Positions 1 to 8,322 of a stretch of 18,495 nt of DNA are shown one piece after another. The translations under genes and the position numbers were made by a program. Below the pieces are notes generated by a model. It was not told the origin of the DNA. It saw only the letters and a program-made list of their open reading frames with translations, and did not search any database. The stretch is from Trichomonas tenax. Taxonomy: Eukaryota; Parabasalia; Trichomonadida; Trichomonadidae. The stretch spans positions 1 through 18,495 of the forward strand of contig JALKBU010001006.1 of assembly GCA_023091735.1 (NCBI GenBank). Reading direction: 5' to 3'. Position 1 is the first letter of the stretch. The number at the start of each line of letters is the position of its first letter.

Positions 1-125
1 CACTTATACCACTGGATAGACAACTATCAATATGTACATGAAAGTACTTTCAAATCGAAAAAATATTGATCAGATAAAAAGTTATGAAGGTCGCGGGACT
101 ACACCGTAGAAGGAAAAATTTTCCC
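1..125 (+). repeat. Inverted-repeat arm A (partner at 18277-18401)
   Basis: Reading this arm against the reverse complement of 18277-18401 gives an ungapped 125-bp match with about six mismatches (positions 34, 68, 93, 105, 107 and 118). It ends at TTCCC (121-125), after which the two copies diverge completely. The arm may continue left of the window, since base 1 is already matched. No protein is encoded. It is either a dispersed repeat present in opposite orientations or the ends of a very large element; the genes between the copies do not resemble transposon genes. Confidence 0.9.
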
Positions 126-157
126 AAAATTCAGTGACGCCCAAATATTGTCTATCC
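14..157. repeat. Short local inverted repeat around arm A
   Basis: GGATAGACA at 14-22 is mirrored by TGTCTATCC at 149-157, with further partial pairing inside (ACTATCAATAT against AAATATTG). This could be the two ends of a small foldback or MITE-like element about 145 bp long. Arm B lacks the second end, so the match may be chance or arm B may be truncated. Confidence 0.35.
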
Positions 158-357
158 GAATGTTCCATTGAGACTTTATTATTATGTATCTATAGGCAAT
201 TATATTCATTGGGCATGCTTTATGTAGTTCAAATTTAAATAAAAAATTTATTAGCTTTTATTCGAGTTTCATTAACATGATCATAATACATTCTAAGATC
301 TGCCATATGAACGCTGATGCTATTGTATTTATTTCATATTATTTTTGAATTCATTTT
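126..357. other. AT-rich spacer without a gene
   Basis: I see no coding frame, RNA gene or repeat here beyond the right end of the local inverted repeat at 149-157. It lies 3' of the glycine-rich gene and should contain its transcript end. Confidence 0.5.
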
Positions 358-1407
358 TCAAGAATAAGCTGTAACAAACATTTGAAACAAGGAAGTCATT
401 AGATAACGTATTAAATCTTTTTGGAAACCTAAAAGCAATTTCAAGCAGGTACATTTGCAGTTTCCAATTCCAAAAAAGTCGAAATTCACAAGATCAATTA
501 TTCGAACAACGCCATGTCCAGAATGACCATTAGGCTCTGTTGATTTCATGTCATATGGAGATGGCACTGGATTTTGTCCCGAAATGGAATCTCCATTCAT
601 TAAATAATAATCAGATGTTAGTTTATAATCATAAACAACAAATGATGATTGATTAAAGACATATCCTGAACCACCTCCACCACCTGTATTTCCTCCATTA
701 TTATCACTTGATGCTCCACCAAACCAACCACCGCCTGCACCACCTGAGTCTGCTGAGTGATTTCCTCCATACCCGAATGCTCCGTTTTGATTTAGATAAC
801 CACCTGTTCCTGGTCCATTCTGTTGACCGCCATTTGTTGATGGACCCCATCCAGATGATTGACCTTCTCGACCACCACCTGAACCACCATAATAACTATT
901 ATAATTATAATTATATCCACCACTTCCACCACCTCCTGCAACAAGGACACGATGGTAGAGGCTGTCGGTCCCAATTCGAATGTCTGTTCCACCGCCACCA
1001 CCATTACAATTTGTTCCAATTCCAATATTCATCCCACCACCGTTGAAACCGCCAGTCACTTTTTTACGTTCTGAATCGGTTCTTGGCGTCGGAGAACCTC
1101 CAACATAGATAAATATCTGTGTTTGATTCTTCAGCGTCAATACTCCTGTTGAGTATCCTCCTTTTCCCGCTGCCGCTGGTTGATCACCGAAATATGGAAC
1201 AGTTGTTCTCCCTCCTTCTGCACCCCAAACTTCGAGTTTGTACATTCCTGGGTTGAGAGTGGCCTTATATCCAGTGCAGGTGTCATGGGCTGTGCATGGA
1301 TAATTAAGTAAATACGGATTGTTGCCAGAAACTTTCACATCCCCTTTCGATCCATCTATCAGTGAAAAATTTATTGACAAAGCATTAGAAATTAGAAGAA
1401 AAACCAC
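358..1407 (-). pseudogene. Glycine-rich ALK/LTK-like surface protein, start codon lost
   Basis: About 349 codons. The N-terminal stretch is hydrophobic (VFLLISNALS) like a signal peptide. A Cys-containing lead-in follows (YPCTAHDTCTGYK, residues 36-48), then the hallmark KLEVWGAEGG (57-66) and a long Gly/Asn/Ser-rich domain to GHGVVRII (298-304). This is the glycine-rich ALK/LTK-type domain that is expanded as secreted or surface proteins in trichomonads; the ligand or role is unknown. A Cys-containing tail without an obvious membrane helix follows. The reading frame opens at a TAA (1417-1419) and contains no ATG before residue 55, inside the domain boundary. The first codon of the listed span is GTG. 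The only nearby ATG, at 1414-1412, is in another frame and runs to a stop after 9 codons. A one-base indel in the signal-peptide region is the simplest explanation, either a real pseudogenizing change or an assembly error. An initiator-like motif persists upstream. Family assignment is secure; whether it is functional is not. Confidence 0.8.
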
Positions 1408-1456
1408 TACGCATTTTTATATTAACGAAAATAATTTACATAATAAAAAACTGAAC

Positions 1457-1464
1457 AAAAGTGA
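1457..1464 (-). promoter_or_regulatory. Initiator (Inr)-like motif for the glycine-rich gene
   Basis: On the minus strand this reads TCACTTTT, with the presumed +1 A at 1462, about 48 bases before the out-of-frame ATG at 1414. It fits the trichomonad Inr consensus TCA(+1)YTWT. Its presence suggests the gene was, or still is, transcribed. Confidence 0.5.
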
Positions 1465-1716
1465 ATTATTTTTACATTTTCAATCTGATACGATGCATTA
1501 TATTTGCAGCACCTGAAGCCTACTATCATTTGATCATATAGTTTACGCACCATTTTCTTTAATTGTTCAAATAATTAAAATGCGCAAATGAACTTTAATT
1601 TTCTTAAATGACTTTCAAATGCAAAAAAAAGTTTATTTTGATCACCTCAATGTTACGCTAAGAAAGTTTAGATTGTGTGCAAAGGTCTTTTTTTATTTTA
1701 AAACATGAAAAAATAA
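1465..1716. other. AT-rich spacer without a gene
   Basis: Divergent spacer between the glycine-rich gene and the BspA-like scrap. It holds poly-A and poly-T runs and no frame I would call coding. Confidence 0.4.
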
Positions 1717-1893
1717 ATGACCTTTTGTAGATTGAATATTACCTTTGGAAAAAATCAAAGATTCAGATCAATCGATGGTGTTCTATTCACTAAAAATATT
1801 GATATTTTACTTGAGTATCCAATTGGAAAACCTCAACTTGAATATATTGTTCCAAAAGGGAGATTAATGTCCCTTTTTATGATTTTGTATTAA
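1717..1893 (+). pseudogene. BspA-like leucine-rich-repeat fragment
   Basis: A 58-codon frame from ATG at 1717 to TAA at 1891. Its middle reads SIDGVLFTKNIDILLEYPIG and continues with KPQLEYIVPKG. The order DGVLF, then a Leu-rich strand, YPIGK and a VP-G turn is the signature of BspA-type (LRR_5) repeats found in trichomonad surface proteins. A full protein would carry many such repeats of about 23 residues plus a C-terminal membrane anchor; here barely one repeat remains. The frame then runs out (RLMSLFMILY) into sequence that, in another frame, leads into the metacaspase remnant. It is therefore a scrap joined to an unrelated family, not a gene. The C-terminal BspA remnant at 3619-3951 could come from the same or another ancestral copy. 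Confidence 0.6.
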
Positions 1894-1925
1894 TCATAGC
1901 ATATCTTTTACGTTATGATGAAGCG

Positions 1926-2324
1926 ATGTTTTGCATCAATGGAACAGTTATTGATGATGTTCTCATTGACACATTGATTCATTACAAAAATCCACTCTCT
2001 AAAGTTGTACTAGTAACAGATGTATGTCATTCTGGAACCATTTGGGACATCCAAAGTGGAAATCCAAATGGAAGGAAATTACCTGCAATTATCATCTCTA
2101 TTTCAGCTGCAAGTGATAAACAAACAGCTAAACAGACGGTTGCTGGTAATGTTGAGCAAGGAAAGTTTACATATAACTTAATGAGATTGTTGAAACATAA
2201 TCCAAACTTAAATGCTTTGGAACTCAAAAAGCAATTGAAGAAAGTTCTTCAAAACTTCAACCAAACGGTTACAATCGCATCAACATCAATGAACCTGATA
2301 ACAGATCCTTTATTCAAATTCTAA
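1926..2324 (+). pseudogene. Metacaspase (peptidase C14), 5'-truncated
   Basis: A 132-codon frame with the catalytic-Cys block VVLVTDVCHSG (residues 27-37; Cys34), then ISISAASDKQTAKQT (59-73), GKFTY (81-85) and a terminal TDPLF, all matching the second half of a metacaspase caspase-fold domain. Metacaspases are Cys peptidases that cleave after Arg or Lys. The frame extends upstream of the ATG to about 1842; the codons just before it (RYDEA) still look like the family, but the segment that should carry the catalytic His (GHG motif) is absent. Even if translated, the product lacks half of the catalytic dyad and is probably inactive. Upstream sequence is a BspA-like scrap, so the 5' part was lost by rearrangement. 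A complete metacaspase would be roughly twice as long. Confidence 0.8.
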
Positions 2325-2468
2325 ACTTTCAAAAAAAAATATTGATGATCTCTAAATTTCAGATTTTATACTCGTTGATGAATTTATGCTTTTATATGTG
2401 TGCTGATGATATTCTATGCATTTGAATAAATTTGTTATTTCGTAAAGAAATTTTTTGATATGATGACT

Positions 2469-2476
2469 TCATTTTT
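2469..2476 (+). promoter_or_regulatory. Initiator (Inr)-like motif for the hydrolase
   Basis: TCATTTTT around 2469-2476 with the presumed +1 A at 2471, 9 bases before the ATG at 2480. The match to TCA(+1)YTT and the very short leader are typical of trichomonad protein genes and support the chosen start. Confidence 0.6.
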
Positions 2477-2479
2477 TAA

Positions 2480-3445
2480 ATGAACACATCAAAAGACCAT
2501 TACACGTTCAAACTCCACAGTGATGTCAATCGCGCGACAGTTTCGTTTTCAAATAGGTATGGAATCAAACTCACTGGAGATCTCTATACTCCAAAATCAA
2601 TTAAAACATCAGAAAAATATCCAGCGATCGCGATTTCTGGGCCATTCGGTGCTGTTAGACAGCAATCTTCCGGATTATATGCTAGCGAGTTGGCTCATCT
2701 CGGTTTTGTGACTCTCGCTTTCGATCCATCGTTTACAGGAGACTCAGAAGGAGAACCAAGAAATGTTGCTTCACCAGATATCAACACTGAAGACTTTTCA
2801 GCTGCTGTCGACAAACTCGGACTTCTTCAGTTCGTTGACAGAAAAAATATTGGTGTTCTTGGAATCTGCGGTTTCGGAGGCTTTGCTCTCAATGCTGCTG
2901 CTGTTGATAAGAGAATTAAAGCTGTTGTCACAACAAGTCTTTATGACATGTCCAGAGTTACTGCCAAAGGTTGGATGGACTCTATGAAGCTTGAAGAAAG
3001 AAAAAAGATTTTGGAAGATCTTTCTGCCCAGAGATGGAAAGATGCAGAGAAAGGAGATTTCCAATATGGTGAAAGGATTTTACCAGAAAAATTATCGAAA
3101 GACGCTGATCCTGTAACAACAACTTTCTTTAACTATTACAGAACAGAAAGAGGATATCACATTAATTCGTTGAATTCCAACGGTTCGTGGAGAAAGACAT
3201 CAAACATCAGTTTCATGAATTTCCCGATTTTGACATATATCAAAGAAGTATCTCCTTGTCCTATTCTCGTTATTGCTGGAGACAGAGCACACTCAAGATA
3301 CATGAGCGAAGATATTTTCAAGGAAGCTAATGAACCAAAAGAGCTCATGATCATCAAAGATGCAGATCACTGCGATCTTTATGATAACATGAACAGAATT
3401 CCATTCGAAAAGATCAAAGAATTCTTCACAGTTAATTTAAAATGA
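2480..3445 (+). CDS. Alpha/beta hydrolase, bacterial (YcjY/dienelactone hydrolase-like) type
   Basis: 321 residues, intact. It has the alpha/beta-hydrolase layout: a beta-strand lead (VSFSNRYGIKLTGDLYTP, 21-38), the oxyanion region (AISGPFGAV, 51-59), GFVTLAFDPSFTGDSEG (75-91), a nucleophile elbow GICGFGG (128-134), GDRAHSR (267-273) and DADHCDLYD (294-302). The predicted triad is Cys130, Asp268 and His297. The nucleophile is Cys, as in dienelactone hydrolases, rather than the usual Ser. Substrate is unknown; ester, thioester or lactone hydrolysis in the cytosol is likely because no signal peptide or membrane segment is seen. From memory of the family, segments such as EPRNVASPDINTEDFSAAVD closely resemble hydrolases of Bacteroidota and Bacillota, which suggests lateral acquisition. 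Codon use is not visibly foreign, and it has a local Inr and TAAA signals (3438-3441 and just past the stop), so it has been domesticated. Confidence 0.88.
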   Translation: MNTSKDHYTFKLHSDVNRATVSFSNRYGIKLTGDLYTPKSIKTSEKYPAIAISGPFGAVRQQSSGLYASELAHLGFVTLAFDPSFTGDSEGEPRNVASPDINTEDFSAAVDKLGLLQFVDRKNIGVLGICGFGGFALNAAAVDKRIKAVVTTSLYDMSRVTAKGWMDSMKLEERKKILEDLSAQRWKDAEKGDFQYGERILPEKLSKDADPVTTTFFNYYRTERGYHINSLNSNGSWRKTSNISFMNFPILTYIKEVSPCPILVIAGDRAHSRYMSEDIFKEANEPKELMIIKDADHCDLYDNMNRIPFEKIKEFFTVNLK

Positions 3446-3456
3446 GCATTACTAAA
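3438..3456 (+). terminator. Likely poly(A) signal region of the hydrolase
   Basis: TAAA occurs at 3438-3441, just before the TGA (3443-3445), and again at 3453-3456. In trichomonads a TAAA tetranucleotide at or next to the stop codon acts as the polyadenylation signal. Confidence 0.4.
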
Positions 3457-3618
3457 AATAAACTCTAATATTCCCAATATAAAAAATTTATTTGAACTGT
3501 ATGTTAAGGGACCAATGTTTGGAAACCGTTTCCAAATACTCAAAATATTCTATGAGGTATTGATTTTTGTCACTTTTCAAAAATATATTTTCGAACTTCT
3601 CGAAAAATATTTTTCTGA

Positions 3619-3951
3619 CCAATCATTTTTGAACAGGGAATATTTTACGTCTGCAATAATATAAAGCGAATAAGAATACCTTCTTTTTATAGCACAAATG
3701 AGTATATATTCGGGAAAACATCCATCGATGAGTTTTATTATTGTGGCACTGTTCCTGTTAATGGAAGAATCTTTAATTACGACACCTTTCCTAAGATTCT
3801 TTATGTGCATCAAAATTATACTTCGACAAAATTTGCTGATGCACCTTCAATTGTTAAAACCACAAAATGTGGGCTTTATCAGCATTTAATAAGTTTTCAT
3901 CTTCTGCTATTAATAATACTAGGCTCTTGGTTGTTTAAATTGCAAAAATAA
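3619..3951 (+). pseudogene. BspA-like surface protein, C-terminal remnant with membrane anchor
   Basis: An open frame of 110 codons that begins after a TGA at 3616-3618 and has no ATG start. It reads through FYYCGTVPVNG (from about residue 37), ILYVHQNYTSTKFAD, then KTTKCGLYQH and a hydrophobic helix LISFHLLLLIILGSWLF followed by KLQK and a stop. A last LRR-like strand, a Cys-containing juxtamembrane segment, one transmembrane helix and a very short basic tail form the standard C-terminal end of trichomonad BspA-like proteins. The LRR array and signal peptide are missing: sequence upstream of 3619 has stops and no convincing repeats. A competing ATG-initiated frame (3698-3889) overlaps it but has no family signal. 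I see a decayed gene end; expression is unlikely. Confidence 0.6.
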
Positions 3952-4001
3952 AGTATTGATTTCTATTCAATACATATGAAATTCCTCTTTTTGGAAAAAA
4001 C

Positions 4002-4032
4002 TTTACATATCATAAATTGATTTTACGTGTCA
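4002..4032 (+). repeat. Paired TTTACATATCA-like motif
   Basis: TTTACATATCA at 4002-4012 and TTTACGTGTCA at 4022-4032, about 20 bases apart. A closely similar pair occurs at 17879-17906, including the shared lead-in AACTTTACATATCA. The function is unknown. Confidence 0.45.
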
Positions 4033-4060
4033 TAAATAGTTGAAATTGTCTTCATTTCCC

Positions 4061-4686
4061 TTATATACTCGATGTGTCAAATCTGATAACCAAAGCACTG
4101 TGGCTCTTATAGTGTAAACCCCATTTTGCTGCAATCTGGGTCAATGAAGCCTTAAATTGGAAAATATTTGAAAGATTGGCAAAAACATGTGCTTAAACCT
4201 GCCTGTTTTATAGCCTACATAAGCAGCTCCTATGCGATGATTTTGGAACGGAATAAAGATAATATACATGAATGGCAAAAATATTATTAAAATTGCAAAT
4301 TATTATTTATTGTTTGAGGGTACTTTGAATGGCACTTAATTTTTTATATTGTCATGTAGTACGTCAGCATAGTTAAAAGCATGCAGCTCAAAAATAGGAA
4401 ATGAAAGAATAATAGCATCAGTAATCAACATTTCGCACGTTTGAAATAAATAAATTTGCTTCTATTAAGTAAGGTTCCAAAAGTCCAAGGATTAATATAG
4501 AATATACTAATAAAGCATAATAATTTATGGGCATGAATGAATTTAGAAGTACGTCTCACAATATCCATCATCCAAAAAGAATATATCATGAATTACAGGC
4601 ATGATGGGCTTTTTGGAGCCTTGATGCTGAGATGTACTAAAAGCGCAAAAAATCTGATGTAAATTAAACAGAGAAAAGGATTTCGA
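4061..4686 (-). pseudogene. Decayed coding scraps, unidentified
   Basis: Three minus-strand open stretches lie in successive order with better composition than the surrounding AT desert. 4686-4546 includes SKKPIMPVIHDIFFLDDGY. 4589-4425, in a shifted frame and starting with ATG, includes VRRTSKFIHAHKLL and later NPWTFGTLLNRSKF. 4192-4064 includes SLTQIAAKWGLHYKSHSALV. The first two overlap in different frames, as a frameshifted gene would, and balanced amino-acid use including Trp, His and Gly argues against pure chance. I cannot name the family. A loose resemblance of the Arg-Arg-Thr-Ser-Lys-Phe segment to trichomonad initiator-binding-domain proteins is only an impression from memory. Confidence 0.25.
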
Positions 4687-6982
4687 TTATTGACACGAGT
4701 TTATTTAGAAGTGTTTTAACTCTTAAATTTGGTTTTTAGCGACCAAAATTGGCGATATTAGCATTACCATTATGTAAATGTTATAATAAACAATGTTTAC
4801 AATGTGATACAAAGTGTATAAGGTTAAAAGTCACGTTTTTTCACAATTTATTTGACACTGTTTACATTAATACAATAGTATATATGATACTAATTATTTT
4901 TCCATCGTTTTTATTTTTGAACACTTTATTTCTATTAATCAATAATTTCAGCAAATTCATTGGGAGGCTATAAGTATAATTTGGTGTATCACATTAAAAA
5001 CGTGTAATGTGTGCATTTATCTATGCATATTGTCGTCTCCGCAATGATTTTGTGTATTTATAAATTAAGATACTTAACAAATATTCAATTAGGAGCTTGT
5101 AATATTTGTAATATGTTACTATTTTGTTGGCATATGATATATTTATAATAAATATTGTTATTTACTCAATAGTAAGCTGATATCAAATTGTTAATGAAAA
5201 ATATGAAACGATATTATATGTTTAACACTACAACTATGTATGGCATCACATAAGAGTTATATTTGCCCATACATGTTTGATCTGGTTCTGACCCTCATAG
5301 TTGAAACACTTCTGATTAATTAAATTGTGTAAAGAATAAAATTACAAAACAAAAAAGCGAAAATTCAGACTGAGATATACCTGCATATGCCAGAGCTGAA
5401 GAAAAAATCTATTTTTGTTTTTTTTTTTTTATTGCTTTTATGAAATATATCACAGGAATCAATCTCAGTATGACATAGAATGTGAATAAAGAGCGTAAAT
5501 AATGAAACAAAATAATTTACAGGCGGATTAGAACTGTATTGTATGCGAAATATGATAATGCTATGATAGAGGAATACATTTTAATGGAAAAAAATTAATA
5601 AAAGAAAAAATTCAAAATTATTATTAACCTATTGCTTATAGCTTAGTGATATAAAAGCAACAAAAAAAAAAACGAACAATGCTTTCAAAAATGTAAAATT
5701 AACTTATTGTAGATTCATATTCCGCATACCATAAATATGATAATATTCACATTAACTGACTTAACAATAATAACTGTAATATGTAAATTGCGATTATATG
5801 AAGACCCGATGTGTCATTGTCAAATTGGTCAATCGCGATTAATTAAAATATATTGAATGAATTTTTCAAACAATGTATAATTTATCTTGAAAAGAAAGAC
5901 CGGATTTGGAATAATGAAAATATTAATGGTATTATTGTTGGTTATGTTTTGAAGATAACGAAAATAATCTAATATAAAAAGCAACAACGTGAAAATAGAA
6001 TGCATTGGTCGATTGAAATGATTTTCTTGATGGTTAAAAAATTCCAAAAAAAATTATAGCACAAATTGAATAATTTACAAAAAACAGTTCATATAAAAAA
6101 GTGTTTATTAGACGAGAAAAGAGAGGATAAGGAGCGATATTTCAATTCTCCATTCGATATGCAGTGAGATGCTAGAAAATCAGCTGTTTTGATGGTACTT
6201 TTTGGGTTATGAAATTATTTCTTTCGTTGAAAAACGAGAAGAGAAACGGGAGAGTTCTTTGCTGTATGAAAGAGAGCAGAGTGCGTGATTGTGGAATGGA
6301 CAAAGATGGTTAGAACGTCATCAAGGACAAACTTTCTTTACCATTTGTATTTTATGTATCGTCTTGTAAAGTATTCAATTTATGCTAATTTGTTCCGGAC
6401 TCAAAATTGACATTCGAAGAAGTGGTAATTTTAGATTTTTTTTAACAATCAAAATATATAACCAAATGAGTATGTTAAAATGTTTAAATTCGAGTTTAAA
6501 AAATTTAACAGCTTTAATAATAATTTTATTTATGTTGTTAAAAAGAAAAGCAACAAATATAAAATTAAATAAAAACTCTCTCAAAAAATATGTTTGCAAT
6601 TTTTCAGAGGAAATGAAAATTTTCTAATTTTAATAACGATATTTAATTCTATATACAAAAATATATAAAATAATGAAAATTATTGTGATCTATATACATC
6701 AACGATTTACAATTTATAATAATGGATTTTACAAAGCTGCCAAAAATTGAAAGACACAGAAAATTTGATTACTAAATATAATACTACTCGTAGAGCGTAA
6801 CAAAATCCATTTTACATATTTGTTCTCAATTTTTCGAGTGTATTATACGAATTACGATGCTTATTATTATATAATAATTCAATATTCGCTCACACAATAT
6901 AAAATATATTTGAATTCACATCTTTCAAACACATAAATTTATATTGGTAACAATGTATTACTTTTTTTGAACCAAAAACAAT

Positions 6983-6990
6983 TCAATTTT
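6983..6990 (+). promoter_or_regulatory. Weak Inr-like motif for the 146-aa gene
   Basis: TCAATTTT with the presumed +1 A at 6985, 14 bases before the ATG at 6999. The pyrimidine expected after A is replaced by A, so it is a poorer match than the Inr motifs of other genes here, but the spacing is right. Confidence 0.3.
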
Positions 6991-6998
6991 TTTGTTGT

Positions 6999-7439
6999 AT
7001 GGACAAAGTCGACAAAGAAGAAGAGCATTCACCTCTTGAATCGAAAATAGAGCGCACGGCAGACGCTATAGCAGCATATACTTATCAGGATAGCGATGAA
7101 ATGGCGAAAAGGATTCAAAACAATTTACATAATATTGATTTCGTGACTGTGATGCTTGAGAGTCACTACGGAGCGAGATTAACTGTTGATCAACTCAGAA
7201 TGTTTGCCCGGCGCTTATCAAAACGAATTAAAGTAATTATCGATCGACTTGCAAATAGAAATCGTATAGCCCTTCTCTGCTGGTATTCAGAAAACTGGGA
7301 TGCGATTTATCCGCATCTCGAAGAATTTATTCCTTCTCAGAATCCGAAAACCTCAGATAACACAGATAACGAGCCGCAGGTCCAATCCTCGGCTTCAATA
7401 GATCCTTCGGACATCAGTCAGCTCATTAATACTCACTAA
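6999..7439 (+). CDS. Hypothetical small helical protein, 146 aa
   Basis: I do not recognise the family. The N-terminus is charged and acidic (DKEEEH). Residues 15-57 look helical (ESKIERTADAIAAY, MAKRIQNNL). A strongly basic amphipathic block follows at 61-88 (LTVDQLRMFARRLSKRIKVI and IDRLANRNR), then ALLCWYSENWDAIYPHLEEF (91-110) and a Ser/Asp/Asn-rich disordered tail. No signal peptide or membrane segment. The basic helices followed by an aromatic helix could suit nucleic-acid or protein binding, but nothing proves it. The gene stands alone between long AT spacers. Its clear step in base composition over the spacers, balanced amino-acid use and a short Inr-to-ATG distance support a real gene. 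Confidence 0.75.
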   Translation: MDKVDKEEEHSPLESKIERTADAIAAYTYQDSDEMAKRIQNNLHNIDFVTVMLESHYGARLTVDQLRMFARRLSKRIKVIIDRLANRNRIALLCWYSENWDAIYPHLEEFIPSQNPKTSDNTDNEPQVQSSASIDPSDISQLINTH

Positions 7440-8322
7440 TCATATTTATTTGGATTCTTATTTAGTATTTTTTAAGCCTTGTTGTAGTGCAAAATTGTTG
7501 TGTATAAATACCTGTAAATATTATGATGGTCATTTTTTTTGAAAAAATGAACGTACCACTTTTCAAAAACTGAAAAAGTCTTATTGTCACGATATTTGTG
7601 TAGTATACATTATGTAAAGACAAACAAAAATATAAAAATCCGATTTTTGTGTTTGCTCACAAATACAACGTATTAAAACAATTAATTTTCTGTTTTCTCG
7701 TATATATCTTTGGACAGAGGATAAAATCGTCAAAAAAAATTATTTTGCCTTAAAAATCGTTTCTCCGTCACCATTGGGTGTCTGTTAATGTCTTCAGATG
7801 AATTTTATATGTAAATTGTGTTTATCAACGTAAATTATTTTTATGAAAAATTAATATTGGTTATTTTGCCATCGATGCTCGTAATTCGATGTCCTAGGAT
7901 TGGGAACTGCAGTTTAGCACCTCTGTACATAGCCTTACAGCATAGAAAATGAATGAAAATCGATCATTTGCAATTTGTTTAACGGTAACATATATTTTGT
8001 CATAGAAAAATGACAATAGAATTTAGTGTAATATCAGTTTCCACTAGCATATGGCATTTTAAAGGGCTTTTCGATTTTAATCAAATTTAAATCACGTTTT
8101 CCATACTTACAACCATTTTTAAACAGTATAAAAATCAATAAAACAGTCAAACACATCATCTCTCACTTTCAATTGCGTAATAAAACAATTTCAACAATAT
8201 TATTTTTTGTTTTAAGTTCTTTATATATTAAATTCATGTTAATCTTTCACATAAAAGATTAGTGGTATGCAGAAAGAATGAAAAAGAAATAATTAATTAT
8301 GGAAAAATTATGTAGAGTGTTT
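7440..8322. other. AT-rich convergent spacer
   Basis: Lies between the 3' ends of the 146-aa gene and RPS2. TAAA tetranucleotides occur shortly after the upstream gene (for example in TATAAATACC near 7503-7512). I see no coding frame, repeat or RNA gene in the remainder. Confidence 0.5.

Larger units (their letters stand above)
3952..6998. other. Long AT-rich spacer
   Basis: Three kilobases with no intact gene. Short ATG frames at 4749-4973, 5829-6047 and 6375-6627 encode low-complexity Ile/Asn/Lys/Phe-rich strings with no motif, and I take them as chance. Decayed coding scraps lie at 4061-4686 on the minus strand (separate entry). A purine-rich, relatively G-rich block at about 6110-6310 (several GAGAAGAG-like runs) stands out but has no recognised identity. 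A T run lies at 5418-5430. No tRNA, snRNA or transposon end was recognised. Confidence 0.5.

Noticed and set aside
708..1046. His/Leu-rich plus-strand ORF
   Set aside because: Mirror of the glycine codons (GGN read as NCC and shifted frames) in the glycine-rich gene.
3698..3889. ATG-initiated 63-codon ORF over the BspA remnant
   Set aside because: A different frame of the same DNA carries the family signal and the membrane anchor; this one has neither.
4749..4973. 74-codon hydrophobic ORF
   Set aside because: Amino acids are those of AT-rich DNA (Phe, Ile, Leu, Asn), with no motif or convincing promoter spacing.
6375..6627. Overlapping ORFs on both strands, 74 and 81 codons
   Set aside because: Lys/Asn/Ile/Phe-rich low-complexity products on both strands, as expected by chance in this composition.
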